Origin: Geodermatophilus ruber
GTDB lineage: Bacteria; Actinomycetota; Actinomycetes; Mycobacteriales; Geodermatophilaceae
Direction of reading: 5' to 3'
Assembly: GCF_900114385.1 (NCBI RefSeq)
Contig: NZ_FOSW01000003.1
Location: 434,001 to 498,000, forward strand
DNA: 64,000 nucleotides
The translations under genes and the position numbers were made by a program. Below are positions 43,702 to 51,792 of this stretch, piece by piece. Below the pieces are notes generated by a model. It searched no databases. It had not been told where the DNA came from and was given only the letters and a program-made list of their open reading frames with translations. Position 1 is the first letter of the stretch, and every line of letters starts with the position of its first letter.

Positions 43702-45177
43702 ATGACCCTGGATGACGACGCGATCACCGCCCTCCGCGCGACCTTTGGCGGGGAGGTGCTGGCGCCGGCCGATGCCGGGTTCGCCCGAGCGCGCGCCGAA
43801 GCGCTCTGGAACGGCGACATCAGCCACCAGCCGGCGCTCCTCACCAGGCCGACCTCGAACGAGGACGTCGCCGCGGCGATCGCCTTCGCCCGGGCCCAGG
43901 GCCTCGACCTGTCCGTGCGCGGCGGCGGCCACGGGTACGCGGGCAAGGCCGTCGTCGAGGACGGCGTCGTGATCGACCTGTCCCGCCTCGACCAGGTGCG
44001 GGTGGACCCGGACTCGCGCCGCGCCTCGGTCGGCGGCGGCGCTGCGTGGGCAGCCGTCGACGCGGCGACCACCGAGCACGGGCTCGCGGTCACCGGCGGC
44101 ACCGTCAGCCACACCGGGGTGGCCGGGCTGACGCTGGGCGGCGGCCTGGGCTGGCTCATGTCCCGGCAGGGGCTCAGTTGCGACAACCTCGTCGCCGCCA
44201 CCGTCGTGACCGCCGAGGGCCGGACGGTGCGCGTGTCCGAGCAGGAGCACCCGGAGCTCCTGTGGGGGCTGCGCGGTGCCGGCACCAACTTCGGGGTCGT
44301 CACCGAGCTGGTCTTCGCCCTGCAGGAGGTGAGTCCGCTCGCCAACCTGGGGCTCTTCTTCTGGCGCCCGGAGGACGCCGCCGGGCCGCTCTCGTTCGCC
44401 CGGGACTACCTGTTCGACCTGACGCCGGAGATGGGCGCGCTGATCGCGGGGGTGTCCGCGCCCCCCGAGCCGTTCGTGCCGGTCGAGCACCAGGGGATCC
44501 CCGGGATCGCGGTGATGGTGGTGAGTTGGGGCAGCGCGGAGGAGCACGCCGCGGCCGTCGAGCCGCTGCGCGCCCTGGGGGCGCTGTTCGAGCTGGTGAC
44601 GCCGATCCCGTACGTGGCCCTGCAACAGATGCTCGACGCCGGCGCACCGTGGGGCATCCGGGCGTACGACAAGTCCCTCAACCTCGACGAACTGTCCGAT
44701 GACGCGATCCGGGTCATCCTGCAGGCGGTGGCCCGCAAGCAGTCCCCGACCTCCCTGGTTCCCCTGTTCCCGCTGCGTGGGAAGGTCCGCGAGGTCGCCG
44801 ACGACGCGACCGCCTTCGGTACCCCGCGGAGCCGGCGCTGGGCGGTCAGCCTGGAGGCGGTCGCGGAGGACGCGGAGACGTTCGCCGCCGAGCGGGAGTG
44901 GGCCCGCGAGGGGTGGACGGCGCTGCGGCCGTACGCGCCGGACGACGGCGCCTACGTCAACTTCGAGTACGACACGCACCCCGAGCGGGTGCGGGCCTCC
45001 TATGGGGAGGGGAAGTACCGCCGGCTGGCGGCGCTGAAGGCGGAGTGGGACCCGGACAACCTCTTCCACTCCAACGTCAACATCGCCCCGCAACCGGCCG
45101 CGATCGGTGTCCCGTCGCCGCGGGCCACCACGGACACCTCGGTCACGGACACCTCGGTCACCGAGCCCAGCGGCTGA
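43702..45177 (+). CDS. FAD-binding oxidoreductase, berberine-bridge-enzyme type
   Basis: 491 residues. FAD-binding PCMH domain with '[35 protein letters not shown]' (the His binds FAD covalently) and '[26 protein letters not shown]'; a second covalent Cys lies in 'QGLSCDNL' at the usual place. The BBE C-terminal motif '[28 protein letters not shown]' closes the enzyme. It oxidises alcohols, sugars or alkaloid-like substrates with O2. The tail contains a tandem 'TDTSV' repeat. ATG 43702 follows GAGGGA. Confidence 0.9.
   Translation: MTLDDDAITALRATFGGEVLAPADAGFARARAEALWNGDISHQPALLTRPTSNEDVAAAIAFARAQGLDLSVRGGGHGYAGKAVVEDGVVIDLSRLDQVRVDPDSRRASVGGGAAWAAVDAATTEHGLAVTGGTVSHTGVAGLTLGGGLGWLMSRQGLSCDNLVAATVVTAEGRTVRVSEQEHPELLWGLRGAGTNFGVVTELVFALQEVSPLANLGLFFWRPEDAAGPLSFARDYLFDLTPEMGALIAGVSAPPEPFVPVEHQGIPGIAVMVVSWGSAEEHAAAVEPLRALGALFELVTPIPYVALQQMLDAGAPWGIRAYDKSLNLDELSDDAIRVILQAVARKQSPTSLVPLFPLRGKVREVADDATAFGTPRSRRWAVSLEAVAEDAETFAAEREWAREGWTALRPYAPDDGAYVNFEYDTHPERVRASYGEGKYRRLAALKAEWDPDNLFHSNVNIAPQPAAIGVPSPRATTDTSVTDTSVTEPSG
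45131..45160 (+). repeat. Two tandem 15-bp units in the 3' end of the FAD oxidase gene
   Basis: CGGACACCTCGGTCA occurs twice back to back (45131-45145, 45146-45160) and codes for the repeated TDTSV near the C-terminus. The copies are identical, so a replication-slippage origin and copy-number variation between strains are likely. Confidence 0.8.
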
Positions 45178-45254
45178 GGGGCCGCCCCCGCAAGCAGCGC
45201 GGACGGCCGGGGTCGCTCTGCCCCGCTGGGAAACCCGCGCAGCAATGCCGACGC

Positions 45255-46073
45255 TCAGAAGGCGGGGATGACCGCGCCCTCGTAGGTGTCCTCGATGAAC
45301 TGGCGGACCTCGTCGGAGCGGATGAGCTCCTCCAGCTGCTGGATCCGCTCGTCGTCCTCGTCACCGGTCCGCACGACGACCAGGTTCGCGTTCGGGTTGC
45401 CCTCGGCCTCCTCCAGCACCAGGGCGTCCTCGGCCGGGACCAGGTCGGCCTCGATGGCGTAGTTGCCGTTGATCACCGCGATGTCCACGTCGGCCAGCGA
45501 CCGGGGCACCTGCGCGGCCTCCACCTCGGACACCTGCAGGTCCTTGGGGTTGTCCTCGATGTCCAGGGACGTCGGCGCCGCGTCCCCGGTGTCGGCCAGG
45601 GTGATCAGGTCGTTGGCCTCGAGCAGCCGCAGCGCACGCGCGGCGTTGGTCGGGTCGTTGGGGATCGCCACGGTGGCGCCGTCGGGGAGCGCGGCGAGGT
45701 CGGTCAGCGAGTTCGAGTAGATGCCCAGCGGCTCGATGTGCACCGGCTCGAGTGCGGTGAAGTCGTAGCCGGCGCTGGCCTCCTGCTCCTCCAGGTAGGG
45801 GACGGTCTGGAAGAAGTTGGCGTCCAGCGAGCCGTCGTCGAGGGCGACGTTGGGCTGCACGTAGTCGGTGAACTCGACGACCTCCAGGTCCAGCCCGGCG
45901 TCGGCAGCAAGGTTGTCGTCGATGTAGCGCAGGATCTCGGCGTGCGGGACCGGGGAGGCGCCCACCCGCAGCGGCTCGTCGGCCGCGGACAGCTCGGCCT
46001 CACCGCCGCCGCATGCGGTCAGGAGCGCGGTCGCTGCGGTTGCGGCCAGGAGCAGGGTGGAGCGGGAGCGCAT
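45255..46073 (-). CDS. metQ: MetQ-type methionine ABC transporter substrate-binding lipoprotein
   Basis: 272 residues. Lipoprotein signal peptide with lipobox 'LLTAC' and mature start CGGG. NlpA/MetQ features: 'LRVGASPVPHAEIL', 'FTDYVQPNVALDDGSLDANFFQTVPYLEE', 'GIYSNSLTDLAALPDGATVAIPNDPTNAARALRLL', 'INGNYAIEADL'. It is the last gene of metNIQ (61 bases after metI) and is attached outside the membrane to capture methionine or its analogues. Confidence 0.93.
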   Translation of the reverse strand: MRSRSTLLLAATAATALLTACGGGEAELSAADEPLRVGASPVPHAEILRYIDDNLAADAGLDLEVVEFTDYVQPNVALDDGSLDANFFQTVPYLEEQEASAGYDFTALEPVHIEPLGIYSNSLTDLAALPDGATVAIPNDPTNAARALRLLEANDLITLADTGDAAPTSLDIEDNPKDLQVSEVEAAQVPRSLADVDIAVINGNYAIEADLVPAEDALVLEEAEGNPNANLVVVRTGDEDDERIQQLEELIRSDEVRQFIEDTYEGAVIPAF

Positions 46074-46134
46074 GGACGTGGTTCTCCTTCGAGGTGGTGC
46101 GGTGGTCCCGGTGGCCAGGCGGCCACCGGCCAGG

Positions 46135-46794
46135 TCAGACGTGGGCCAGGCGGCGCGCCCAGCGGTCACCGGCCCACTGCAGGGCCTGCACGATGACCAG
46201 CAGCAGGACGACGGTGAGCAGGGTGATGTCGGTGCGGAACTGCTGGTAGCCGAAGCGGATCGCGAAGTCCCCGAGCCCGCCGCCGCCCACGGCGCCGGCC
46301 ATCGCCGAGTAGCTGATCAGGGCCACGACAGTGACGGTGACCCCGGCGATCAGCGAGGGCCGCGCCTCCGGCAGCAGCACCGTGCGGACGACGTCCCGGC
46401 GGCGCGCCCCCATGGACAGCGCCGCCTCGACCTTGCCGGGGGCGACCTCCCGCAGGCTGGTCTCCACGAGCCGGGCGAGGAAGGGGACGGCCCCGATGGT
46501 CAGCGGCACGATCGCCGCGGTCGAGCCGATCGTCGTCCCCACGATGCCGCGGGTGACGGGCGCGACGAGGACCAGCAGGATGATGAACGGCAGCGCGCGC
46601 CCGAGGTTGACCAGCAGCCCCAGCACCCGGTTCAGCAGCGGCCGGGGGGCGAGCCCGCCGGGGGCGGTGACGGTCAGCAGCACCCCCAGCGGAACGCCGA
46701 GCAGCACCGTGACCAGCGCCGCGACGCCCACCATGTACAGGGTCGCGCCGGCGGCCTCCAGCAGCTGCGGGTAGACGCGGCTCCAGTCGCTCAT
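46135..46794 (-). CDS. metI: MetI-type methionine ABC transporter permease
   Basis: 219 residues with five membrane segments. It has 'LLEAAGATLYMVGVAALVTVLLGVPLGVLL', the EAA-loop region 'LREVAPGKVEAALSMGARRRDVVRTVLLPEARPSLIAG' (in pieces) and 'YSAMAGAVGGGGLGDFAIRFGYQQF', which is MetI-specific. ATG 46794 overlaps the metN stop (ATGA). Confidence 0.93.
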   Translation of the reverse strand: MSDWSRVYPQLLEAAGATLYMVGVAALVTVLLGVPLGVLLTVTAPGGLAPRPLLNRVLGLLVNLGRALPFIILLVLVAPVTRGIVGTTIGSTAAIVPLTIGAVPFLARLVETSLREVAPGKVEAALSMGARRRDVVRTVLLPEARPSLIAGVTVTVVALISYSAMAGAVGGGGLGDFAIRFGYQQFRTDITLLTVVLLLVIVQALQWAGDRWARRLAHV

Positions 46795-47813
46795 CGCCCC
46801 GCCCCCGCCGCCACGCCCGCGTGCACCTGTTCGACGAGGACGCCGTCGTCCCGCAGCCGGTGGACGGCGCCGTCGAGCCGGCCGAGGTCGCCGGTGACGC
46901 GCAGCAGCAGCCGGCCGTAGCGCCCACCGGCGACCGTCTCGACCGAACCTCCGGCGACCTCCACCGCCAGCCCCAGCTCCCCGACCAGGGTCTGCAGGAC
47001 CACGGTCTCGGGGGCGCGGTCGGTGACGGTCACCCGGACGAGGGCCCCGCCGTGCCCGGCGCCGGCGTCGGCTGCCGGCGCCGGCAGCAGGGCGTCGGCC
47101 AGCGGCGAGTGCTCCCGCGTCAGGACCTCGGCCAGCCGGCCGCCGTCGACGACCCGGCCCCGGTCGAGCAGGACGGCGCTGTCGCAGACGGCCTTGACCA
47201 CTGCCATCTCGTGGGTGATCAGAAGGACGGTCAGGCCCAGCTCGGCGCGCACCCGCCGCAGGAGGTCCAGCACACCGGTCGTGCTCGCCTGGTCCAGGGC
47301 GGAGGTCGCCTCGTCGCACAGCAGGACCTTCGGACGGCCCGCGAGGGCCCGGGCGATGGCCACCCGCTGCTTCTGCCCGCCCGACAGCTGCGCCGGGTGG
47401 GCACCGGCCCGCTCCCCCAGGTCGACGAGGTCCAGCAGCTCCGCGGCGCGGCGGCGGCGCTCGGCCCGGCCGACGCCGGCCAGCTCGAGCGGGTGCTCCA
47501 CGTTGCCCGCGGCCGTCCGGGAGTCCAGGAGCTCGAAGTGCTGGAACACCATCCCCATGGAGCGACGGGCCTCGCGGACCCGGTCGTCCGGCAGGTCGGA
47601 GAGCACCTGCCCGTCCACGGTCACCGAGCCCGACGTCGGCCGCTCCAGCAGGTTGACCAGGCGGACCAGGGTGCTCTTGCCGGACCCGCTCGGACCGACC
47701 ACGCCGGCGAACTCCCCGGCCTCCACCCGGAGGCTGACCCCGTCGACGGCGACGACCTCGCCGGACCGTCCCCGGGCAGGGAACACCTTGCGGACGTCGT
47801 GCAGTTCGATCAC
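46791..47813 (-). CDS. metN: MetN-type methionine ABC transporter ATP-binding protein
   Basis: 340 residues. Walker A 'VVGPSGSGKSTLVRLVN', signature 'LSGGQKQRVAIARALAG', Walker B 'VLLCDEATSALDQ'. The C-terminal 90 residues form the NIL domain, which binds methionine and inhibits transport in MetN. ATG 47813. First structural gene of metNIQ, preceded by a leader peptide. Confidence 0.94.
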   Translation of the reverse strand: MIELHDVRKVFPARGRSGEVVAVDGVSLRVEAGEFAGVVGPSGSGKSTLVRLVNLLERPTSGSVTVDGQVLSDLPDDRVREARRSMGMVFQHFELLDSRTAAGNVEHPLELAGVGRAERRRRAAELLDLVDLGERAGAHPAQLSGGQKQRVAIARALAGRPKVLLCDEATSALDQASTTGVLDLLRRVRAELGLTVLLITHEMAVVKAVCDSAVLLDRGRVVDGGRLAEVLTREHSPLADALLPAPAADAGAGHGGALVRVTVTDRAPETVVLQTLVGELGLAVEVAGGSVETVAGGRYGRLLLRVTGDLGRLDGAVHRLRDDGVLVEQVHAGVAAGAGR

Positions 47814-47859
47814 GGGAGCGGTTCCTCGGGGGGAGCGGATCGGGCCGGGCAGCAGGGCT

Positions 47860-47986
47860 GCGCGGTCGCGCAGGATCTCGGCGCGACGGCACCCGGCCCC
47901 GGTGAGCGGGGCGGCGCGGGGACGTCAGCGACAGAGGGAGCTGGCGGTGCCGGCCAGGTCGACGGCGCGGTCGCGCGTCAGGATCT
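47860..47986 (-). repeat. Near-direct repeat in the metN leader region
   Basis: GCGCGGTCGCGCAGGATCT at 47860-47878 recurs as the same sequence with three extra bases (GTC after ...CGCGC) at 47965-47986, inside the leader-peptide frame. The two copies are 105 bp apart and could compete for one partner strand in alternative RNA folds. Confidence 0.6.
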
Positions 47987-47996
47987 GCCGGTCCAC
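47925..47996 (-). CDS. Sulfur-responsive leader peptide upstream of metNIQ
   Basis: A 23-residue frame from GTG 47996 with GGGGGAG upstream. Its end reads 'LTRDRAVDLAGTASSLCR' followed by stop. This matches the short actinobacterial leader peptides that precede sulfur-assimilation and amino-acid uptake genes (pattern LTRRxxVDLxRxxSxLCR-stop). Cys and Arg just before the stop suit stalling or attenuation when cysteine is low. It lies 112 bases before metN. Attenuation itself is inference. Confidence 0.7.
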   Translation of the reverse strand: MDRQILTRDRAVDLAGTASSLCR

Positions 47997-48398
47997 CCCG
48001 CCATGCTCCCCCACCACCGAGCTCCGCAACAAATCCCACCGGCTTGGTGTGGATCACAGGGGTCTGGTCCAGCGAGGCACTGCCGCCGGAAGCGCTGCGG
48101 GGATGCCGCCGGACCGCCACTGCGGGCCGCCCCTCGTGTGACGGACGTCGCCCATCGTTCCGGTTCGCCGGCATCTTCGATCGGAGGAGTGCGCTGCTCG
48201 TGAGCACCGGGAGGCCGGACATCAGGCTCTCCCGAGAGATGCAGCAGCTCGGCACCGACCGCTGATCCGACGAATCGACACCGGTTCGGTCCAGCGGGAT
48301 GACGTGCCCGGGCCGGCGCAGGTGAGCCGGAGGGTCGACGCGGCGACGAAAGTGGTACGTCAGCGGCCCGAGATCGCTACCCCCACCCCGGAGGGCAC
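47997..48398. other. Promoter/intergenic region between the metN leader and the AhpD-like gene
   Basis: About 400 bases. It must contain the leftward met promoter; an AT-richer patch near 48028-48034 (AACAAAT) is the best candidate for its -10 area. Short open frames on the plus strand (48044-48265) have no ribosome site or domain. I see no SAM or cobalamin riboswitch core. Confidence 0.4.
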
Positions 48399-48875
48399 AT
48401 GAGCCTCACGGCCGAGTACGACCGGCTGTTCATCGACAGGCAGAGCCCGGAGGCCTACCGGTCCATGTCGGCGGTGGCCTCCGCGGTGGCGGTCACCGCC
48501 GAGGCGGCCGGTCTGGACCGGATCCTGGTGGAGCTGGTGAACATCCGGGTCTCCCAGCTCAACGGCTGCGGCTTCTGCCTGGACCTGCACGCGCGCCGCG
48601 CAGTGAAGAACGGCGAGACCCCGCAGCGCCTCGCCCTCCTCCCCGCATGGCGCGACGCCGGCCTGTTCACGCCCACCGAGCAGGCGGCCCTGGCTCTGGC
48701 CGAAGCGATCACCACGCTGCCGGACCACCACGACCGGGAGCGGGAGCGGATCCGCGCCCGGCAGCAGCTGACCGACGACCAGTTCTCGGCGGTGTGCTGG
48801 CTGGCCATCACGATGAACGCGTTCAACCGGATCTCGATCATCAGCGGTCACCCGGTTCGCCCCAGACCGGCCTGA
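48399..48875 (+). CDS. AhpD-like carboxymuconolactone decarboxylase family protein
   Basis: 158 residues, all helical. The CMD/AhpD active-site motif is in 'LVNIRVSQLNGCGFCLDLHARRA' (C-x2-C followed by H). 'LLPAWRDAGLFTPTEQAALALAEAIT' and 'CWLAITMNAFNRISIIS' complete the family pattern. It acts as a thiol-dependent peroxidase or disulfide reductase partner. Start ATG 48399, alone on its strand. Confidence 0.9.
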   Translation: MSLTAEYDRLFIDRQSPEAYRSMSAVASAVAVTAEAAGLDRILVELVNIRVSQLNGCGFCLDLHARRAVKNGETPQRLALLPAWRDAGLFTPTEQAALALAEAITTLPDHHDRERERIRARQQLTDDQFSAVCWLAITMNAFNRISIISGHPVRPRPA

Positions 48876-48940
48876 CGCACGGCCCACGGTGAGGCCTCTC
48901 AGACCCGGATGGTCGTGCGGTCGGGGTGGGCCTGGATCGT

Positions 48941-49336
48941 CTAGCTCAGCGGGAGACCCTTCACGATCCGGGCCGCGGTCCGTCCCACCCGTCGCCAGTC
49001 GGCCACCGTGGCGTCGGTCTCCACCGTGGTCACCGGCCGCTGCGCCGGGAGCTTGCCGTGGTGGACGGCGGCCGCGCCGACAGCGTCGACGGCGATCCCC
49101 ACGTCGAGCCGGGAGCTCGCTGCCGCCGCGTGCGCGAGGGCCGTGACGTCGTGCTCACCGGTGGAGCGCATGGAGCCGTCCTGCTCACCGGCGCTGCGGC
49201 CGGGGACCGTGACCACCCGGGTGGGCACCCCTTCCTCCTCCGCCCCCGCGCAGATCTCCCGGAGCACGCGCTCGGGGGCGCCGGGACGGACATGCACGAC
49301 GACGGCGGGACGGCTCCCGGGATCGGAGTGGGTCAC
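48941..49336 (-). CDS. ddrB: Diol/glycerol dehydratase reactivase small subunit (DdrB/PduH)
   Basis: 131 residues. 'PAVVVHVRPGAPERVLREICAGAEEEGVP' and 'LDVGIAVDAVGAAAVHHGKLP' match the small reactivase subunit, which resembles the medium dehydratase subunit. With DdrA it exchanges damaged B12 for fresh cofactor. GTG 49336 overlaps the ddrA stop (GTGA). Confidence 0.88.
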   Translation of the reverse strand: MTHSDPGSRPAVVVHVRPGAPERVLREICAGAEEEGVPTRVVTVPGRSAGEQDGSMRSTGEHDVTALAHAAAASSRLDVGIAVDAVGAAAVHHGKLPAQRPVTTVETDATVADWRRVGRTAARIVKGLPLS

Positions 49337-51192
49337 GGGGCCGCCGCCGCGTGAGCGGCCACCAATCCGGAGGCGACCGCATTCCGCGGCCCCTCGGTGC
49401 CCAGCACGTTCCCCGTGCCGCACACGATGCCGTACCCGGCCAGCGCGTCGGCGATCATCTCCGGGATCTCGAAGTCCAGCGCGGAGCCGCCGAGCAGCAC
49501 CACGAAGTCCAGCGTCCGCAGATTCCCACCCGCGGCGACCTGGCGCAGCGCGCGCACGGCGTTGACCACGAACACCCGCCGCTTGGCCTCCCGGCGGATC
49601 TGCCGGACGTGGTCGAGGCCGTGCCGGGTCGGGATCGGGGTCGGCCCCTCGGGTGCCAGCGTCACCACCCGGGCGAAGACGTGGGACGGCAAGGGCTCGT
49701 CGAAGAACTGCACCGTGCCGTCCTCGTGACGGACGTGGAAGAAGCTCTCGACCTTGGCCAGGGGAGAACGCTTGATGTTCTCCGCGACCTCGCGGTCGTC
49801 GAGCGCGAGCTCGGAGTCGATCAGCTTGGTGACCAGCTCCCCGGCCCCGGCCACGTGCACGGCCGTGTCCCGGCCCTCCCGGTCCAGCTCGGCGGCGTCG
49901 GTCGAGCCACCGCCCAGGTCCAGCACCGCGACCGGCCGGTCCACGCCGGGCGTGGTCAGTGCGCCGCGCACCGCCATCTTGCCCTCCACCCCGCCGATCA
50001 GCGTCGCCACGCCGAGCTCCTCGGCCACCCGTTCCGCGACCGACCGCATCCGGCTGCGGCTGGTGCTCACCATGGCCGCCAGCGCCACGGCGTTCTCCAG
50101 GTGCATCTCACCGGCCAGCCCGCCGCGGACCTCCGCGGGGACGAAGGTGTCGACCGCCAGGACGTCGTTGATGGCGATCTCCACCGGAGACCCCGCCTCC
50201 TCGCCGTCCTGCCCGACCACGTCGGCCATGGTGTCGCGGACCTGGGCCAGCATCCCTCCGACGTGCGTCCCCGGCTCACCGTGCGCGTCCTCGAGCGGTT
50301 GCGCCCGGGCGACGGCATCCATGATCTCCTCGGCGCCGGTGGCGAGGTCGACCCGCAGGGTCTTGCCGGAACCACGCAGCTCCAGCGTCCCCACCGGGAT
50401 CCGCCGGTCGGTGACGTCACCGGACGGGGTGCGCACCACGACCGCCGAACGGTTCCCTGTCAGCGCGCGGGCGACCGGCGAGACGTGCCGGGTCTGGTCC
50501 GGGTCCAGACCGAACACGGTGGCCAGTCCGTAGGTGTTGGACAGCGTCCGGATCGTGTACCCGGCGGCGGCCACCTCGACGGCAGCCAGCATGCCCAGCG
50601 GCACCTTCTCCACCGCCGCGACCTCGTCGACCACCGGCACGGGCCGGGTCAACCGGTTGGCGACGAGCACCGCGTCATCCCCGGCCAGGACCGCGGCGAC
50701 GACGTCGACCCCGCGGCCGACCGCGGCGTTCACGGTGCTGGCGATGTCCTCGAAGTCCCAGCCGTGCGGGACCACGCAGACGACCGGCGGACCGGGGTCG
50801 ATCTCATCGAGCTCGGTGAGGGACACCGTGGTGCCGACGCCGAGGCCTTGCCCCCCGGGGGTGGCCGGGTTGTGCCCGATCATCGTGGACTCGGTGATGA
50901 TCGTCTCGGTGATCGTCTCCATGGCGAGACCGCTGATCACCGGCGTCGCCTCGTTGAGGAGCACCGCGTCGAGCTCCGCCGCGGCCCGGCCGGCCCGGCG
51001 CAGCGCTCCCCGGACCGCGGTGAGGACCCCGTCGGTGTTGTCCGGGGTGCCCTTGACCCCGGTGGTCCGGGTCAGGTCGGTGCCGAGGTAGGAGACCGTC
51101 CGGTCCGGCGCGACCGCGGCCAGGCAGGCCTCGGTGGTGGAGTTGCCGATGTCGACGCCGACGACCAGACGGGCACGGTCGGGCACGGTCAC
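49333..51192 (-). CDS. ddrA: Diol/glycerol dehydratase reactivase large subunit (DdrA/PduG)
   Basis: 619 residues. The actin-like ATPase beginning 'VVGVDIGNSTTEACLAAV', 'IGHNPATPGGQGLGVGTTV' and 'VLDLGGGSTDAAELD' are typical of DdrA. It uses ATP to open the dehydratase and release inactivated cobalamin. GTG 51192 starts 1 base after the medium-subunit stop. Confidence 0.93.
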   Translation of the reverse strand: MTVPDRARLVVGVDIGNSTTEACLAAVAPDRTVSYLGTDLTRTTGVKGTPDNTDGVLTAVRGALRRAGRAAAELDAVLLNEATPVISGLAMETITETIITESTMIGHNPATPGGQGLGVGTTVSLTELDEIDPGPPVVCVVPHGWDFEDIASTVNAAVGRGVDVVAAVLAGDDAVLVANRLTRPVPVVDEVAAVEKVPLGMLAAVEVAAAGYTIRTLSNTYGLATVFGLDPDQTRHVSPVARALTGNRSAVVVRTPSGDVTDRRIPVGTLELRGSGKTLRVDLATGAEEIMDAVARAQPLEDAHGEPGTHVGGMLAQVRDTMADVVGQDGEEAGSPVEIAINDVLAVDTFVPAEVRGGLAGEMHLENAVALAAMVSTSRSRMRSVAERVAEELGVATLIGGVEGKMAVRGALTTPGVDRPVAVLDLGGGSTDAAELDREGRDTAVHVAGAGELVTKLIDSELALDDREVAENIKRSPLAKVESFFHVRHEDGTVQFFDEPLPSHVFARVVTLAPEGPTPIPTRHGLDHVRQIRREAKRRVFVVNAVRALRQVAAGGNLRTLDFVVLLGGSALDFEIPEMIADALAGYGIVCGTGNVLGTEGPRNAVASGLVAAHAAAAP

Positions 51193-51193
51193 C

Positions 51194-51790
51194 TCACCCG
51201 GCGCGGCTCAGCTCGAACGCGGGCTCGACCTCCACCGGATCCCGGCCGGCCTCGATGCACTCGACCTCCTTGAGGTGCAGCAGCGCGGCCTTGGCCTGCC
51301 AGCGGGGGCGTGCCATCTGGTCGTTGCGCGTCGGTACCGGTTCCGGGGACTCCCCCTTCGCGTACTGGGCGGCGTTCGACCCGATCCTGCGGAACACCTG
51401 GGCGTCCAGCAGGGGTGACTGGGGAAAGAGCTCGAGGTTGCTCAGCCGCGGCAGATCCTTCTGGTGGATCATCGTGGTCCCGCGGGCCAGAACGCCCACC
51501 GCGATCCCCGAGCCGGACAGCTGTGCCGCGGTGTGCGCGATGGCCGCCAGGTCGGCGGTGTCCCGCACCCGGACGATCCGCGCCGTCACCCCCTGCTCCT
51601 CGATGCCGGCCAGCAGCTGGCGCAGCACCTCGGCGTGCGGCACGTCGACGATCGTCTTGGTGAAGAAGTCGGCGAACGCCGGGGAGACGGCGATCACCAC
51701 CTCGTCGGGGCGGGAGCCGCGCCGGGCGGGCCCGAGCTCGCGGAGGCGGACGGTCCGCTCCGGTGCCGGCGATGTCGTCGGAGTGCCCAC
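51194..51790 (-). CDS. pduD: Diol/glycerol dehydratase medium subunit (PduD)
   Basis: 198 residues. 'DEVVIAVSPAFADFFTKTIVDVPHAEVLRQLLAGIEEQG', 'GSGIAVGVLARGTTMIHQKDLPRLSNLELFPQSPLL' and 'RRIGSNAAQYAKGESPEPVPTRNDQMARPRWQ' (in pieces) are the B12-contact regions of the medium subunit. GTG 51790 comes 2 bases after the stop of the large subunit gene. No microcompartment-targeting helix is obvious at the N-terminus. Confidence 0.92.
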   Translation of the reverse strand: MGTPTTSPAPERTVRLRELGPARRGSRPDEVVIAVSPAFADFFTKTIVDVPHAEVLRQLLAGIEEQGVTARIVRVRDTADLAAIAHTAAQLSGSGIAVGVLARGTTMIHQKDLPRLSNLELFPQSPLLDAQVFRRIGSNAAQYAKGESPEPVPTRNDQMARPRWQAKAALLHLKEVECIEAGRDPVEVEPAFELSRAG

Positions 51791-51792
51791 GG

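Noticed and set aside
47997..48398. SAM riboswitch upstream of metNIQ
   Set aside because: The folded core motifs of SAM-I or SAM-II are not recognisable; the leader-peptide arrangement explains the region better.
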